Shown piece after piece: positions 1 through 6,928 of a DNA stretch of 32,528 nucleotides. A program made the translations under genes and the position numbers. The stretch's first letter is position 1; each line of letters begins with the position of its first letter. The notes under the pieces were generated by a model, which saw only the letters and a list, made by a program, of their open reading frames with translations, made no database searches and was not told the origin of the DNA. The stretch is from positions 1 through 32,528 of the forward strand of contig NZ_BIMR01000209.1 in assembly GCF_004306155.1 (NCBI RefSeq), in the 5' to 3' direction. The DNA comes from Cellulomonas biazotea (GTDB lineage: Bacteria > Actinomycetota > Actinomycetes > Actinomycetales > Cellulomonadaceae).

Positions 1-14
1 CCCCGGCCCGGGTC

Positions 15-1340
15 TCACTGGTCGAGGACCGCCGTGATGGCGTCGTTGTCCTCGTCGACCGTGCCGGTCTTGTCGAAGGTCGCGTTGCGGAACAGCGTGA
101 CCCACGGGCTGCCCGAGGCGTTGAACGCCTCGGAGAAGTACTCGGCGACCGGCGTGCGACCGTCGGCGGCGAGCTTGTTCATCGTGAGGGCCAGCGGGTC
201 CTCCTGCGCGTACTCGTTGTCGAGCAGGCTGTTGCGGCCGGGGACCTCGCCGTTCTTGGCGATGACCTCGAGCTGCGCCTCGTCGGACGTCATCCAGGCG
301 AGGAAGTTCCACGCCTGCGCGACGTGCTCGGAGTCCTTGGAGACGCCCATGGCGTCGCCGCCGAGGAACGTCGACTGGCCGCCGTCGACACCGGGGATGC
401 CGGTGACGCCGACGTCGATGCCGGCCTCCTTGGCCGCGTAGACCGCGGTGTTCGGGTACTGCATGACGCCGACCTCGCCGTTCGAGAACGGGGCCGTCCA
501 CGTCGCGCCGGTCTCCTCCTTGGAGCCCGCACCGACCGCGCCCGCGTCGTTCAGCGCGGCGTACGTGTCGTAGACCGCCTGCGCCGACTCGGACGCCAGC
601 AGCGACTCCTTGCCGTCGGCGGACAGGACCTCGTCGCCGGACGCCCAGATGCTCGGGAACCAGGTGAAGACGAGGCAGCCGCCGCAGTTGCCGCCGTAGT
701 ACGTGCCGGACACGCCGGGCTTGCCGAGCGCCTGGACGGCCTCGGCCTGCTCCTGGAACTCGGCCAGGTTGGTCGGGCCCTTCTCCGGGTCGAGGCCGGC
801 CTCGGCGTACAGCGCCTTGTTCCAGACCATGACGGAGATGTCGGTGACGAACGGCACCGTGTGCTTGGCGCCGTCCGGGTCGGTGCCGGCGTCGACGTGG
901 CCGCGCGTGATGTCGTCGGCGTAGTCGAGACCGTCGATGTTGTCGGTCAGGTCGGTGAACAGGCCGTTCGCGACCCAGTAGGGCAGACGCACGACGTCGC
1001 CGGCCAGGAGGTCGGGCAGCTCGTCGTTCGTGGCGGCCGCGCCGACCTTCCCCTCCATGTCGTCGTTGGGGATGATCTCGAGCTCGACCTGGTTCTCGTG
1101 CGACGCGTTGTACGCCTCGACGAGGGCCTTCGCCTGGCGCTCCAGGGGAGCGCGCGTCCACATGGTGAGGGTGGTGCCGTCGTCGACACCGTCGGGGCCG
1201 ACGGACTCCGCGGGGGCGTTGCCGCCGCCGTCGTCGTCGGATCCGCTGCTGCAGGCCGCCAGGCCGGTCAGCGCCAGGCCGGCCACGGCCAGCAGGGCAG
1301 CGCCTCGTGCACCCCGCGATCGGGACAACCGCTTGCTCAT
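15..1340 (-). CDS. Sugar ABC transporter substrate-binding lipoprotein (family 1 solute-binding protein)
   Basis: This is the extracytoplasmic binding component of a carbohydrate ABC importer, 441 residues. The N terminus is a lipoprotein signal: a basic stretch (SKRLSRSRGAR), a hydrophobic core and a lipobox LTGLAAC with Cys30, followed by an S/D/G-rich linker. The mature part has the pattern of maltose- and oligosaccharide-binding proteins (LTMWTRAPLERQ near the start, then DLLAGDVVRLPYW, VPFVTDISVMVWNKALY, FLGGDAMGVSKDSEH, AWNFLAWMTSDEAQ). The ATG at 1340 is preferred over in-frame starts further upstream because GAGGAG sits six bases before it and the signal peptide begins there. The gene ends 14 bases from the window edge, so permease genes probably follow outside. 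It diverges from the LacI-type gene at 1549, which probably regulates it. The substrate is not readable from sequence; the family is very likely correct. Confidence 0.93.
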   Translation of the reverse strand: MSKRLSRSRGARGAALLAVAGLALTGLAACSSGSDDDGGGNAPAESVGPDGVDDGTTLTMWTRAPLERQAKALVEAYNASHENQVELEIIPNDDMEGKVGAAATNDELPDLLAGDVVRLPYWVANGLFTDLTDNIDGLDYADDITRGHVDAGTDPDGAKHTVPFVTDISVMVWNKALYAEAGLDPEKGPTNLAEFQEQAEAVQALGKPGVSGTYYGGNCGGCLVFTWFPSIWASGDEVLSADGKESLLASESAQAVYDTYAALNDAGAVGAGSKEETGATWTAPFSNGEVGVMQYPNTAVYAAKEAGIDVGVTGIPGVDGGQSTFLGGDAMGVSKDSEHVAQAWNFLAWMTSDEAQLEVIAKNGEVPGRNSLLDNEYAQEDPLALTMNKLAADGRTPVAEYFSEAFNASGSPWVTLFRNATFDKTGTVDEDNDAITAVLDQ

Positions 1341-1415
1341 CGTGCTCTCCTCGGACTTCATCGTCGAAGCGAACTCCGTGCGTCCCCCGTCGGGCGCCCG
1401 GTGGCTGAGGGTCTG

Positions 1416-1431
1416 CCGAAACCCTTTTCGG
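1416..1431. promoter_or_regulatory. Candidate LacI-family operator (CCGAAA-N4-TTTCGG)
   Basis: CCGAAACCCTTTTCGG is an inverted repeat with perfect 6-bp arms and a 4-bp spacer in the divergent region between the binding-protein gene and the lacI-like gene. It runs into GAAACG, giving a second overlapping half-site arrangement (TTTCGGAAA, 1426-1434). Many actinobacterial LacI regulators use operators built on CGAAA half-sites. The same CCGAAACCC 9-mer recurs upstream of the giant glycosidase gene (16911-16919, opposite strand). Confidence 0.6.
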
Positions 1432-1548
1432 AAACGTAGCGGTGGGCCTCCGCGCACGTCAAGTGGTCACTTCGGCGCGTCGTACCGCTACGATCCGGGG
1501 AAGACGTCGGCGTCCGCCCCGTCGGTTTCGCTCGACCAGGGGGTGAAG

Positions 1549-2577
1549 GTGCAGACGACGCCCGGAAATCCGCGGAAGCCACCGACCCTCGCGGACGTCG
1601 CGAAGCTCGCTGGCGTCTCCCTCGCGACGGCCTCCAAGTCGCTCAACGGCCGGCAGCAGGTCAAGGCCGAAACCCGTGAGAGGGTCCTTTCAGCCGCCGA
1701 GCAGCTGAACTTCTCCCCCAACGTGCTCGCCCGGCACCTGCTGTCCGGGCGGTCCGGCACCATCGGCCTCGTCACGCACGACCTCGAGGGCCGGTTCTCC
1801 ATCCCGACGCTCATGGGCGCCGAGGACGCCGCCGGCACCGGCAAGACGTCCGTGCTCCTGTGCGACGCCCGCGGCGACGCGCTGCGCGAGCAGTACCACG
1901 TGCAGGCGCTGCTCGGTCGGCGCGTCGACGGGCTCATCGTCGTGGGTGCCCGCCCCGACCCCCGCCCGTCGCTCGGCCAGCTCCCCGTGCCCGTCGTCTA
2001 CGCGTACGCGCCGTCGCAGGACCCCGCCGACATGTCCGTCGTGACCGACAACCTGCTCGGCGGGCGGCTCGTCGCCGAGCACCTGCTCACCTGCGGCCGG
2101 ACCCGCGTCGCGATCGTCACCGGCGACGCCGGGTACGGCGCCGCGCACGACCGCGTCGACGGCGCATCCGCCGTGCTCGCGGAGGCGGGCGTCGAGGTGC
2201 TCGGGGGGCAGGCGCTCTACGGCTCGTGGACCGAGGAGTGGGGCCGCACCGCCGCGGGCCTGCTCATCTCCCGGTTCGACGACGTCGACGCGATCGTCTG
2301 CGGGTCCGACCAGATCGCGCGCGGCGTGCTCGACACCCTGCGCGAGTCCGGCCGCCGCGTCCCCGAGGACGTCGCCGTCACCGGCCACGACAACTGGGAG
2401 ATCCTCGCGCTCAACGCGCGCCCGCAGCTCACCAGCATCGACATGAACCTCGAGGAGCTCGGCCGCCGCGCCGCGGCCCTGCTGTTCGACGCCATCGAGG
2501 GCAACCCGCACAGCGGCACCGAGGTCATCCCGTCCCGCCTGGTCCCCCGCGGCTCGACGGGCCCGAAGCCGGCCTGA
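1549..2577 (+). CDS. LacI-family transcriptional regulator
   Basis: A DNA-binding repressor of the LacI/GalR family, about 342 residues, which is normal family length. The N terminus holds the helix-turn-helix (TLADVAKLAGVSLATASKSL, then NGRQQV) and the hinge helix (NFSPNVLARHLLSGRS). A periplasmic-binding-protein-like effector domain follows (TIGLVTHDLEG, RRVDGLIVVGA, VVTDNLLGGRLVAEHLL, DAIVCGSDQIARGVLDTL, VAVTGHDNWEI, LTSIDMNLEELGRRAA). There is no ATG near the HTH. GTG 1549 is preferred because AGGGGG lies five bases before it; GTG 1543 is an alternative. A TACGAT hexamer at 1489-1494 could be the -10. The gene diverges from the sugar-binding lipoprotein gene and probably controls it through the 1416-1431 palindrome. 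Its last codons lie inside the first copy of a 105-bp tandem repeat. The effector sugar is unknown. Confidence 0.93.
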   Translation: MQTTPGNPRKPPTLADVAKLAGVSLATASKSLNGRQQVKAETRERVLSAAEQLNFSPNVLARHLLSGRSGTIGLVTHDLEGRFSIPTLMGAEDAAGTGKTSVLLCDARGDALREQYHVQALLGRRVDGLIVVGARPDPRPSLGQLPVPVVYAYAPSQDPADMSVVTDNLLGGRLVAEHLLTCGRTRVAIVTGDAGYGAAHDRVDGASAVLAEAGVEVLGGQALYGSWTEEWGRTAAGLLISRFDDVDAIVCGSDQIARGVLDTLRESGRRVPEDVAVTGHDNWEILALNARPQLTSIDMNLEELGRRAAALLFDAIEGNPHSGTEVIPSRLVPRGSTGPKPA

Positions 2578-2779
2578 CCTGCCCCGGCCGGGCTGACCGC
2601 CGACCCGGGGCGACCCCGTCATGGTGAGCGGAAGTCGGCGCCGTGCGGGCACCATCACGGGGTCGACGGCCGGCCGGCCTGACCTGCCCGGCCGGGCTGA
2701 CCGCCGACCCGGGGCGACCCCGTCATGGTGAGCGGAAGTCGGTGCCGTGCGGGCACCGTCACGGGGTCGACGGCCGGCC
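2571..2779. repeat. Tandem duplicated 105-bp hairpin element between convergent genes
   Basis: Two direct copies, 2571-2675 and 2676-2779, differ by one missing C and two substitutions. Each contains a long imperfect inverted repeat with 16-base arms: 2611-2626 with 2650-2665 (15 of 16 pair), and 2715-2730 with 2754-2769 (14 of 16 pair), each with a 23-base spacer. The first copy starts inside the last codons of the lacI-like gene and includes its stop. The position between the ends of a rightward and a leftward gene suggests a bidirectional terminator, but neither hairpin has a T tract and the duplication is unusual. It could also be a dispersed genomic repeat. Confidence 0.8.
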
Positions 2780-2797
2780 CTGCCTGACCGCGACCGG

Positions 2798-3931
2798 TCA
2801 GCGCGGCGGGCGGCGGGTCGGCAGGTGGAGGCGGACGCTGGTGCCCTGCGCCGGGCGCGAGCGGAGCGTCGCGCGACCCCCGTGGCGGGCGGCGATGACC
2901 CGGACCAGCGCGAGGCCCAGGCCCGAGCCCGGCAGACCGCGGGCGTCCCGTCCTCGGGCGAGCTCGTCGAACACCACGTCGACCTCGTCCGGCGGGATGC
3001 CGGGACCCGAGTCCGCGACCTCGACGACGACCGTCCCGTCCTCGTCGGTCCCCCGGACCTCGATGCGGGTGCCCGGCGGCGAGAACTTCACGGCGTTCCC
3101 GAGCAGGTTGTAGACGGCCAGGTACAGCAGGTCGACGTCGCCTCGCACGTGCGGCAGGGGCCACGGGACCGTCGGCAGCGTCACCACGACGTCCGGCCGC
3201 GGACCGCCCGCGGCCACGGCCTGCGCGGTCACGTCCTCGACGGCGTCGCGGACGACCTCCGCCATGTCGACGTCCTCGTCCTCGATCTCCTGCGTCTCCA
3301 GCTCGGCGAGCTTGCGCAGGTCGGTCACCAGCGCCGCGAGCCGCGTCGACTGCGACACGAGCGTCGCCCGGGCACGCCCCGCGTCGTCGCCGCCGTCCGC
3401 ACCCGCCGCGACCGCCGCCCGGATCGCCGTCACCGGGTTCTTGAGCTCGTGGTCCAGGCGCGCGAGGAAGCGACGGCGCGCGTCCCGCTCCGCCCGACAA
3501 CCGGCCGCCTGCGCGTGGCGGACCTCCGCGTCGGCCCGGCTCCGGCGGCGCGCCGCGGCGGCTCCGGCGACCAGGACCACGGCCGCCAGGACCACGCCCG
3601 CGACGAGCAGCATCGGGGCCGGACGGACGGTGAAGCGCAACGCCGTCGACGGGGCCGCGAGCGCGACCACCAGCGCCGCCACGACCGCGACGGCCAGCAC
3701 GGCCACCGCGGCGACCACGGAGCCGCGAACCCGCCGCGACGGCGCCGGGCGGTCGCCGTCGCGGAACGGCAGAGCGTGTGGGTCGGCGTCGCGCGCAGAA
3801 GACCTGGACGGGTCGGCGTCGTGCGCGGACGCGCTGCGCGGGTCGGCGTCGTGCGCAGACGGCGTGGGCGGGTCGGCGTCGCGCAGCGGCGGTGCGGGTG
3901 CGTCGGCTCCGCGACGCGGCCAGGTCGTCAT
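2798..3931 (-). CDS. Two-component sensor histidine kinase without an extracellular sensor domain
   Basis: A membrane histidine kinase of 377 residues. In order it has a cytoplasmic N terminus with five 10-residue DADP repeats (18-67), two transmembrane helices (about 71-93 and 106-126) joined by a loop of only about 12 residues, a HisKA region with phospho-acceptor His161 (RLDHELKNPVT), and an ATPase domain. The ATPase has an N box (NLLGNAVKFSP), a G1 box (DSGPGIP) and a G2 box (GSGLGLAL). With almost no external loop, it must sense inside the membrane or through partners. The start is ATG 3931, whose ATGA overlaps the stop of the response regulator by four bases, so the two are translationally coupled. 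It is the last gene of a five-gene operon with two lipoproteins and a small membrane protein, which are candidate signal inputs. Confidence 0.93.
   Translation of the reverse strand: MTTWPRRGADAPAPPLRDADPPTPSAHDADPRSASAHDADPSRSSARDADPHALPFRDGDRPAPSRRVRGSVVAAVAVLAVAVVAALVVALAAPSTALRFTVRPAPMLLVAGVVLAAVVLVAGAAAARRRSRADAEVRHAQAAGCRAERDARRRFLARLDHELKNPVTAIRAAVAAGADGGDDAGRARATLVSQSTRLAALVTDLRKLAELETQEIEDEDVDMAEVVRDAVEDVTAQAVAAGGPRPDVVVTLPTVPWPLPHVRGDVDLLYLAVYNLLGNAVKFSPPGTRIEVRGTDEDGTVVVEVADSGPGIPPDEVDVVFDELARGRDARGLPGSGLGLALVRVIAARHGGRATLRSRPAQGTSVRLHLPTRRPPR
3731..3880 (-). repeat. 30-bp coding tandem repeat (10-residue DADP units) in the kinase N terminus
   Basis: On the plus strand the 10-mer ggtcggcgtc recurs at 3781, 3811, 3841 and 3871, exactly 30 bases apart, with a degenerate fifth copy at 3751. 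In the kinase it encodes DADPPTPSAH, DADPRSASAH, DADPSRSSAR, DADPHALPFR and DGDRPAPSRR. Units are acidic-then-polar and probably disordered. An exact 30-bp period makes copy-number change by slippage plausible. Confidence 0.9.
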
Positions 3932-4653
3932 GTGCGGCTGCCGCGTCGGACGTCGCCGCAGAAGCGGTAGCCCTGCGCCGGGACCGTCTCGACGAACCGG
4001 GGCGCGGCGACGTCGTCGCGCAGCACCCGCCGGATCTCCGCGACGCGGTGGTCGACGGCACGCGTCGTGACCATCGACTCGAACCCCCACAGGGCCGCGA
4101 GCAGCCGCTCGCGCGTGTGCAGCTCGCCCGGGTGCGTCATGAGGTAGTCGAGCAGCAGCGACGCCTTCGGCGTGAGCGCGACGGCCGCGCCGCCGAGCGT
4201 CACGCGCCGGGCCGAGCGGTCGACGCGCAGGTCGCCGCAGACCAGGACGTCCGACGCCGCGAGCGCCGGCTGGCCCGGCACCGCGCGGCGCAGGACCGCC
4301 CGCACGCGCGCGAGGAGCTCCTGCGGGTCGAACGGCTTGTTGAGGTAGTCGTCCGCCCCCTCCTCCAGGGCGGCCGACCGCTCGTACGACTCGCCGACCT
4401 GCGTGAGCAGCACGACGGGCGTCCAGTCGCCGCCGGCGCGCAGCCGCCGCACGAGCGCCCGCCCGTCGAGGCGGGGCATGAGGACGTCGCACACGAGGAT
4501 GTCGGACGGCGTGCGCGCGTGGGCGTCGAGCGCCGCCTCACCGTCCGGCGCCGTGCTGACCCGCAGCCCGGACCGCTCGAAGAACGGCACGAGCCCGTCG
4601 AGGATCGCGGGCTCGTCGTCGACGAGCAGGACGTGGGGCGGCGGCGCCGTCAC
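3928..4653 (-). CDS. OmpR/PhoB-family response regulator
   Basis: A 241-residue transcription factor that is the partner of the downstream kinase. The receiver domain (residues about 7-125) shows the acidic pair in LLVDDEPAIL, the phospho-acceptor Asp56 (DILVCDVLMPRLDG), the Thr switch (VVLLTQVG) and conserved Lys106 (YLNKPFDP). The C-terminal half is a winged helix (LTPKASLLLDYLM, LLAALWG, TRAVDHRVAEIRRVL, VPAQGYRF). The GTG start at 4653 overlaps the stop of the DUF4190 gene in a GTGA tetranucleotide, and the gene end overlaps the kinase start. Direct repeats with 11-bp spacing upstream of the operon (6795-6823) are the kind of site OmpR-type regulators bind, so autoregulation is likely but unproven. 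Confidence 0.95.
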   Translation of the reverse strand: MTAPPPHVLLVDDEPAILDGLVPFFERSGLRVSTAPDGEAALDAHARTPSDILVCDVLMPRLDGRALVRRLRAGGDWTPVVLLTQVGESYERSAALEEGADDYLNKPFDPQELLARVRAVLRRAVPGQPALAASDVLVCGDLRVDRSARRVTLGGAAVALTPKASLLLDYLMTHPGELHTRERLLAALWGFESMVTTRAVDHRVAEIRRVLRDDVAAPRFVETVPAQGYRFCGDVRRGSRT

Positions 4654-4907
4654 CGGGTCCCCCACCACACGGCACCGCCGACGACGAGGAGCACCACGAC
4701 GTACAGCAGGGACGTCAGGTAGCCGAGCACGAGGCCGGTGACGGCCAGGCCGGTCCCCCGGTCTCCGCTGCGGCCGATCTGGCGGAGCGCGACGTGCCCG
4801 AGCACGACCGGGATCGCGGCGAACCCGCACAGGCCGAGCACGAGGGACGCGACCGCGAGCGCGTTGGTCCGCGGGGCGACCGCGTACCCCGGGGCGACGC
4901 CGGTCAC
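4650..4907 (-). CDS. Small DUF4190-type membrane protein
   Basis: An 85-residue protein with the usual DUF4190 plan: a short N-terminal tail, a first hydrophobic helix (NALAVASLVLGLCGFAAIPV), a conserved polar loop (LGHVALRQIGRSGDRGTG) and a second helix (LAVTGLVLGYLTSLLYVVVL), ending in WWGTR. The start is GTG 4907, overlapping the DUF3060 stop by four bases (GTGA); its own stop overlaps the response-regulator start in the same way. The family's function is not established. Its place between two lipoproteins and a two-component pair suggests a membrane accessory to the sensor kinase, which has no external domain; this is inference from context only. Confidence 0.85.
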   Translation of the reverse strand: MTGVAPGYAVAPRTNALAVASLVLGLCGFAAIPVVLGHVALRQIGRSGDRGTGLAVTGLVLGYLTSLLYVVVLLVVGGAVWWGTR

Positions 4908-5557
4908 CGGTCGCTCCCCGCGGTGCCCGCCCCACCCGCGGCGGGGTCGGTGCCGGGGTCGGGCACGCCGGGCTCGGGCAGGCCGAGCTCGACCGTGCCG
5001 ACGGGGCCGTACGCGTTCCCGGCGCCGCCGTCCCGGACCGCGGGGTCGCCGTCCTCCCACGCGACGCGCACGTCGGCGGCGTCGAGGTCGACCGACGAGA
5101 CGCTCGCGACGACCACCCGGACCGACGAGGCCGACACGGCGAGCCGCTCGACGTCGCCCGCGACGACCAGCGCCCCGGCACCGTCGACCGTGAGCGTCCC
5201 GCACGCGTCCCCGACGACGACCGCCACGGCGGCGTTCTCGACCCGCAGGTCGCCGCCGTCGCAGGTCAGGTGCTGCGTCGCGCGCGACCCGAGCGTGGCG
5301 CGGTCGAGCATCGCGGCACCGGCGTCGTCCCGACCGACGGTGCGGCGAGGGGGCGCGGTGTCGTCGGCCGCCTCGATGCCCTGCGACGTCGGGTCGCCGC
5401 CCGCGGTGTCGCCGTCCGACGTCCCGGCGTCGCTGCCCTCCGGGTCGTCCTGGACGACCTCGACGCTGCACGCCGCGAGGGTCACGGACAGCAGCGCGAC
5501 GGCCCCGACCGCTCGCGCACGGCGCCCGGCCGCAGACGTCCCGCGTCGTGCGGTCAC
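4904..5557 (-). CDS. DUF3060-like lipoprotein
   Basis: A 217-residue exported lipoprotein. The signal has a basic N region (TARRGTSAAGRRAR), a hydrophobic core (AVGAVALLSVTLAAC) and a lipobox Cys, then an acidic D/S/G-rich linker. The mature domain begins near the QHLTCDGGDLRVENAAVAVV segment and runs as short repeating beta-strand units (CGTLTVDGAGALVVAGD, VERLAVSASSVRVVVASVSS, VDLDAADVRVAWEDGDPAV), the pattern of DUF3060. It ends in a Pro/Gly/Asp tail. The GTG start at 5557 overlaps the stop of the OmpA-like gene (GTGA), which fixes the start and implies coupled translation. The function of the domain is unknown. It could be an extracellular sensory or wall-associated partner of the same operon's kinase. 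Confidence 0.82.
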   Translation of the reverse strand: MTARRGTSAAGRRARAVGAVALLSVTLAACSVEVVQDDPEGSDAGTSDGDTAGGDPTSQGIEAADDTAPPRRTVGRDDAGAAMLDRATLGSRATQHLTCDGGDLRVENAAVAVVVGDACGTLTVDGAGALVVAGDVERLAVSASSVRVVVASVSSVDLDAADVRVAWEDGDPAVRDGGAGNAYGPVGTVELGLPEPGVPDPGTDPAAGGAGTAGSDR

Positions 5558-6750
5558 GACGGCACCACGATCTCGACGCGGCGGTTGAGCTGCCGCCCCG
5601 CGGGGTCGTCGACGCCGTCGACCTCGTTGGGCGCGACGGGGCGCGTCTCGCCGAAGCCGGTCGTCTCGAGCGACCCGGTCATGCCGCGGTCGGCCAGCGC
5701 GGCGGCGACCGCGTCCGCGCGACGCTCCGACAGGGCCTGGTTGAGCTCGTGCGACGACACCGCGTCGGTGTGCCCCTCGACGCGCGCGGCCGGGACCGTC
5801 GCCAGGACCTGCGCGACCGCGTCGAGCGTGGCCGTGGCGTCGGGTCGCAGCGCGTGGCTGCCGAAGTCGAACAGGACGGCGGCGTCGAGGACGACCCGGG
5901 TCCCGCACGACGGCACGGGGGCGAGCACGCCCATCGACGGGAACGAGCCGAGCCGCGGCACGGGCGGCAGCTCGGGCATGTCGGTCGGGATCCCGTCGAC
6001 GAGCCCCGAGCCGTCGCCGTGGTTGACGATCGTCAGGTCCGGCCCGTCGTAGAGCCCGGACCCGTCGCCGTAGTTGGTGATCGTGGTGGCACCGTCGGCG
6101 TACGTGCCGGAGCCGTCGCCGTAGTTCGTGATGGTGCGCTCACCGCGCGCCCACGTGCCTGACCCGTCGCCGTAGAGCGTCACGCTGGTCGTGCCGTCGT
6201 CGTACGAGCCCGATCCGTCGCCGTAGCTGACGACGGTCGTCGTCGCGTCGGAGTACGTCCCCGACCCGTCCCCGTAGACGGTCACCGTCGTCCCGTTGAG
6301 GGTGTACGACCCGGACCCGTCGCCGTAGTTGACGACGGTGCCGTCGGGGCCGGTCAGCGTCCCCGACCCGTCGCCGTACGCCAGCAGCGCACCGGGCGAC
6401 GCGATGCCCTGCGCGTCGCACCGGGCCGGCTCGACCCGCACGCCCGGCAGGTCGCCGACGGCGTCGTCCACGGTGACGGCGAACCCGGCGAGCGACGCGT
6501 CGAGCATCCCGAGGTCGGGCAGCACGAACAGCGGCACGGGCGGGATCTCGCCGACGTCGTACCCGGCCACGACGGGGAGCGTCGGGGTGGGCGTCGAGGT
6601 CGCGGACGGGCGGCTCGCACGGGCCGTGCGGCTGGGCGCGTCACCCTCGGGCGTCGTCGGACCGCCGCACGCGGTGAGGGCGGCCGTCGCCGCGAGGATC
6701 ACGAGAACGCGCGCCGACCTGCGACGGGACAGGGTGCGGGAGGAGGGCAT
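5554..6750 (-). CDS. OmpA-family lipoprotein with seven 17-residue YGDGSG repeats
   Basis: First gene of the envelope/two-component operon, 398 residues. It has a lipoprotein signal with Cys28 (LTACGG), a Ser/Thr/Pro linker (about 31-60), a short folded segment, a repeat array at 125-243 plus a partial eighth unit, and a C-terminal OmpA-like domain (about 283-398). The OmpA domain shows LFDFGSHALRPDATATLDAV, VEGHTDAVSSHELNQALSERRADAV, TGFGETRPVAPN and NRRVEIVV, the usual peptidoglycan-binding pattern. In a Gram-positive cell the lipid anchor would hold it in the membrane while the OmpA domain grips the wall. The repeats probably form a beta-solenoid. The ATG start at 6750 has no Shine-Dalgarno, but TAGTTT lies six bases upstream, suggesting a leaderless mRNA. 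The stop overlaps the next gene. Confidence 0.9.
   Translation of the reverse strand: MPSSRTLSRRRSARVLVILAATAALTACGGPTTPEGDAPSRTARASRPSATSTPTPTLPVVAGYDVGEIPPVPLFVLPDLGMLDASLAGFAVTVDDAVGDLPGVRVEPARCDAQGIASPGALLAYGDGSGTLTGPDGTVVNYGDGSGSYTLNGTTVTVYGDGSGTYSDATTTVVSYGDGSGSYDDGTTSVTLYGDGSGTWARGERTITNYGDGSGTYADGATTITNYGDGSGLYDGPDLTIVNHGDGSGLVDGIPTDMPELPPVPRLGSFPSMGVLAPVPSCGTRVVLDAAVLFDFGSHALRPDATATLDAVAQVLATVPAARVEGHTDAVSSHELNQALSERRADAVAAALADRGMTGSLETTGFGETRPVAPNEVDGVDDPAGRQLNRRVEIVVPS
5992..6378 (-). repeat. 51-bp coding repeat array (17-residue YGDGSG units)
   Basis: Seven consecutive units of exactly 17 residues start with YGDGSG (residues 125-243 of the OmpA-like lipoprotein), followed by a partial eighth starting HGDGSG (244-253). 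Each unit continues with an aromatic or hydrophobic residue, a short polar turn, and an alternating T/V strand ending in N, V, S or L. The exact period and Gly/Asp turns suggest one solenoid coil per unit. Confidence 0.95.
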
Positions 6751-6756
6751 GCCGAC

Positions 6757-6762
6757 AAACTA
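6757..6762 (-). promoter_or_regulatory. -10 hexamer TAGTTT for a likely leaderless OmpA-operon mRNA
   Basis: On the minus strand TAGTTT fits the actinobacterial TAnnnT -10 and lies six bases before the ATG at 6750. Transcription would then begin at or beside the start codon. No Shine-Dalgarno-like run is present in the gap. A clear -35 is not visible. Confidence 0.55.
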
Positions 6763-6794
6763 CGTGGACCGGACCGACCCGGCGGTCGCGGCGC

Positions 6795-6823
6795 TGTCGC
6801 AGCGGTGTCGCAGTACTGCGACA
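6795..6823. promoter_or_regulatory. 18-bp perfect palindrome and 11-bp-spaced direct repeats upstream of the OmpA/two-component operon
   Basis: TGTCGCAGTACTGCGACA at 6806-6823 is a perfect palindrome. Its half-site TGTCGCAG also occurs at 6795-6802, exactly 11 bp before the copy at 6806-6813. The cluster lies about 45-73 bp upstream of the predicted start of transcription at 6750, a position suited to an activator. An 11-bp period puts sites on one DNA face, as for OmpR-family boxes, so the operon's own response regulator is the first candidate ligand. Confidence 0.65.
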
Positions 6824-6884
6824 GGGCGACGCGGTTCACCCGTCCGGGCGTCGGCGCCGCACCGCGGCACGGGCGCGCAGGTGT

Positions 6885-6914
6885 GGGTGGCCGCGCCCCT
6901 CCGCGCGGCCACCC
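6885..6914 (-). terminator. Strong GC hairpin after the GH43 gene
   Basis: A perfect 12-bp stem (GGGTGGCCGCGC at 6885-6896 with GCGCGGCCACCC at 6903-6914) encloses a 6-base loop and begins 14 bases past the stop codon of the GH43 gene. There is no T tract, which is common for actinobacterial terminators. It would end the two-glycosidase transcript before the divergent OmpA-operon control region is reached. Confidence 0.75.
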
Positions 6915-6928
6915 CCACCCCGGTCAGG

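Noticed and set aside
1461-1472. AAGTG-GT-CACTT inverted repeat upstream of the lacI-like gene
   Set aside because: Arms are only 5 bp and there is no second copy in the window; chance is likely.
3731-3880. 30-bp regular repeats considered as a small CRISPR array
   Set aside because: The repeats are contiguous without unique spacers and lie in frame inside a kinase gene; no cas gene is present.
5554-6750. OmpA domain considered as a sign of a Gram-negative host
   Set aside because: The protein is a lipoprotein with high-GC actinobacterial context, and OmpA-like peptidoglycan-binding domains occur in Gram-positive actinobacteria.
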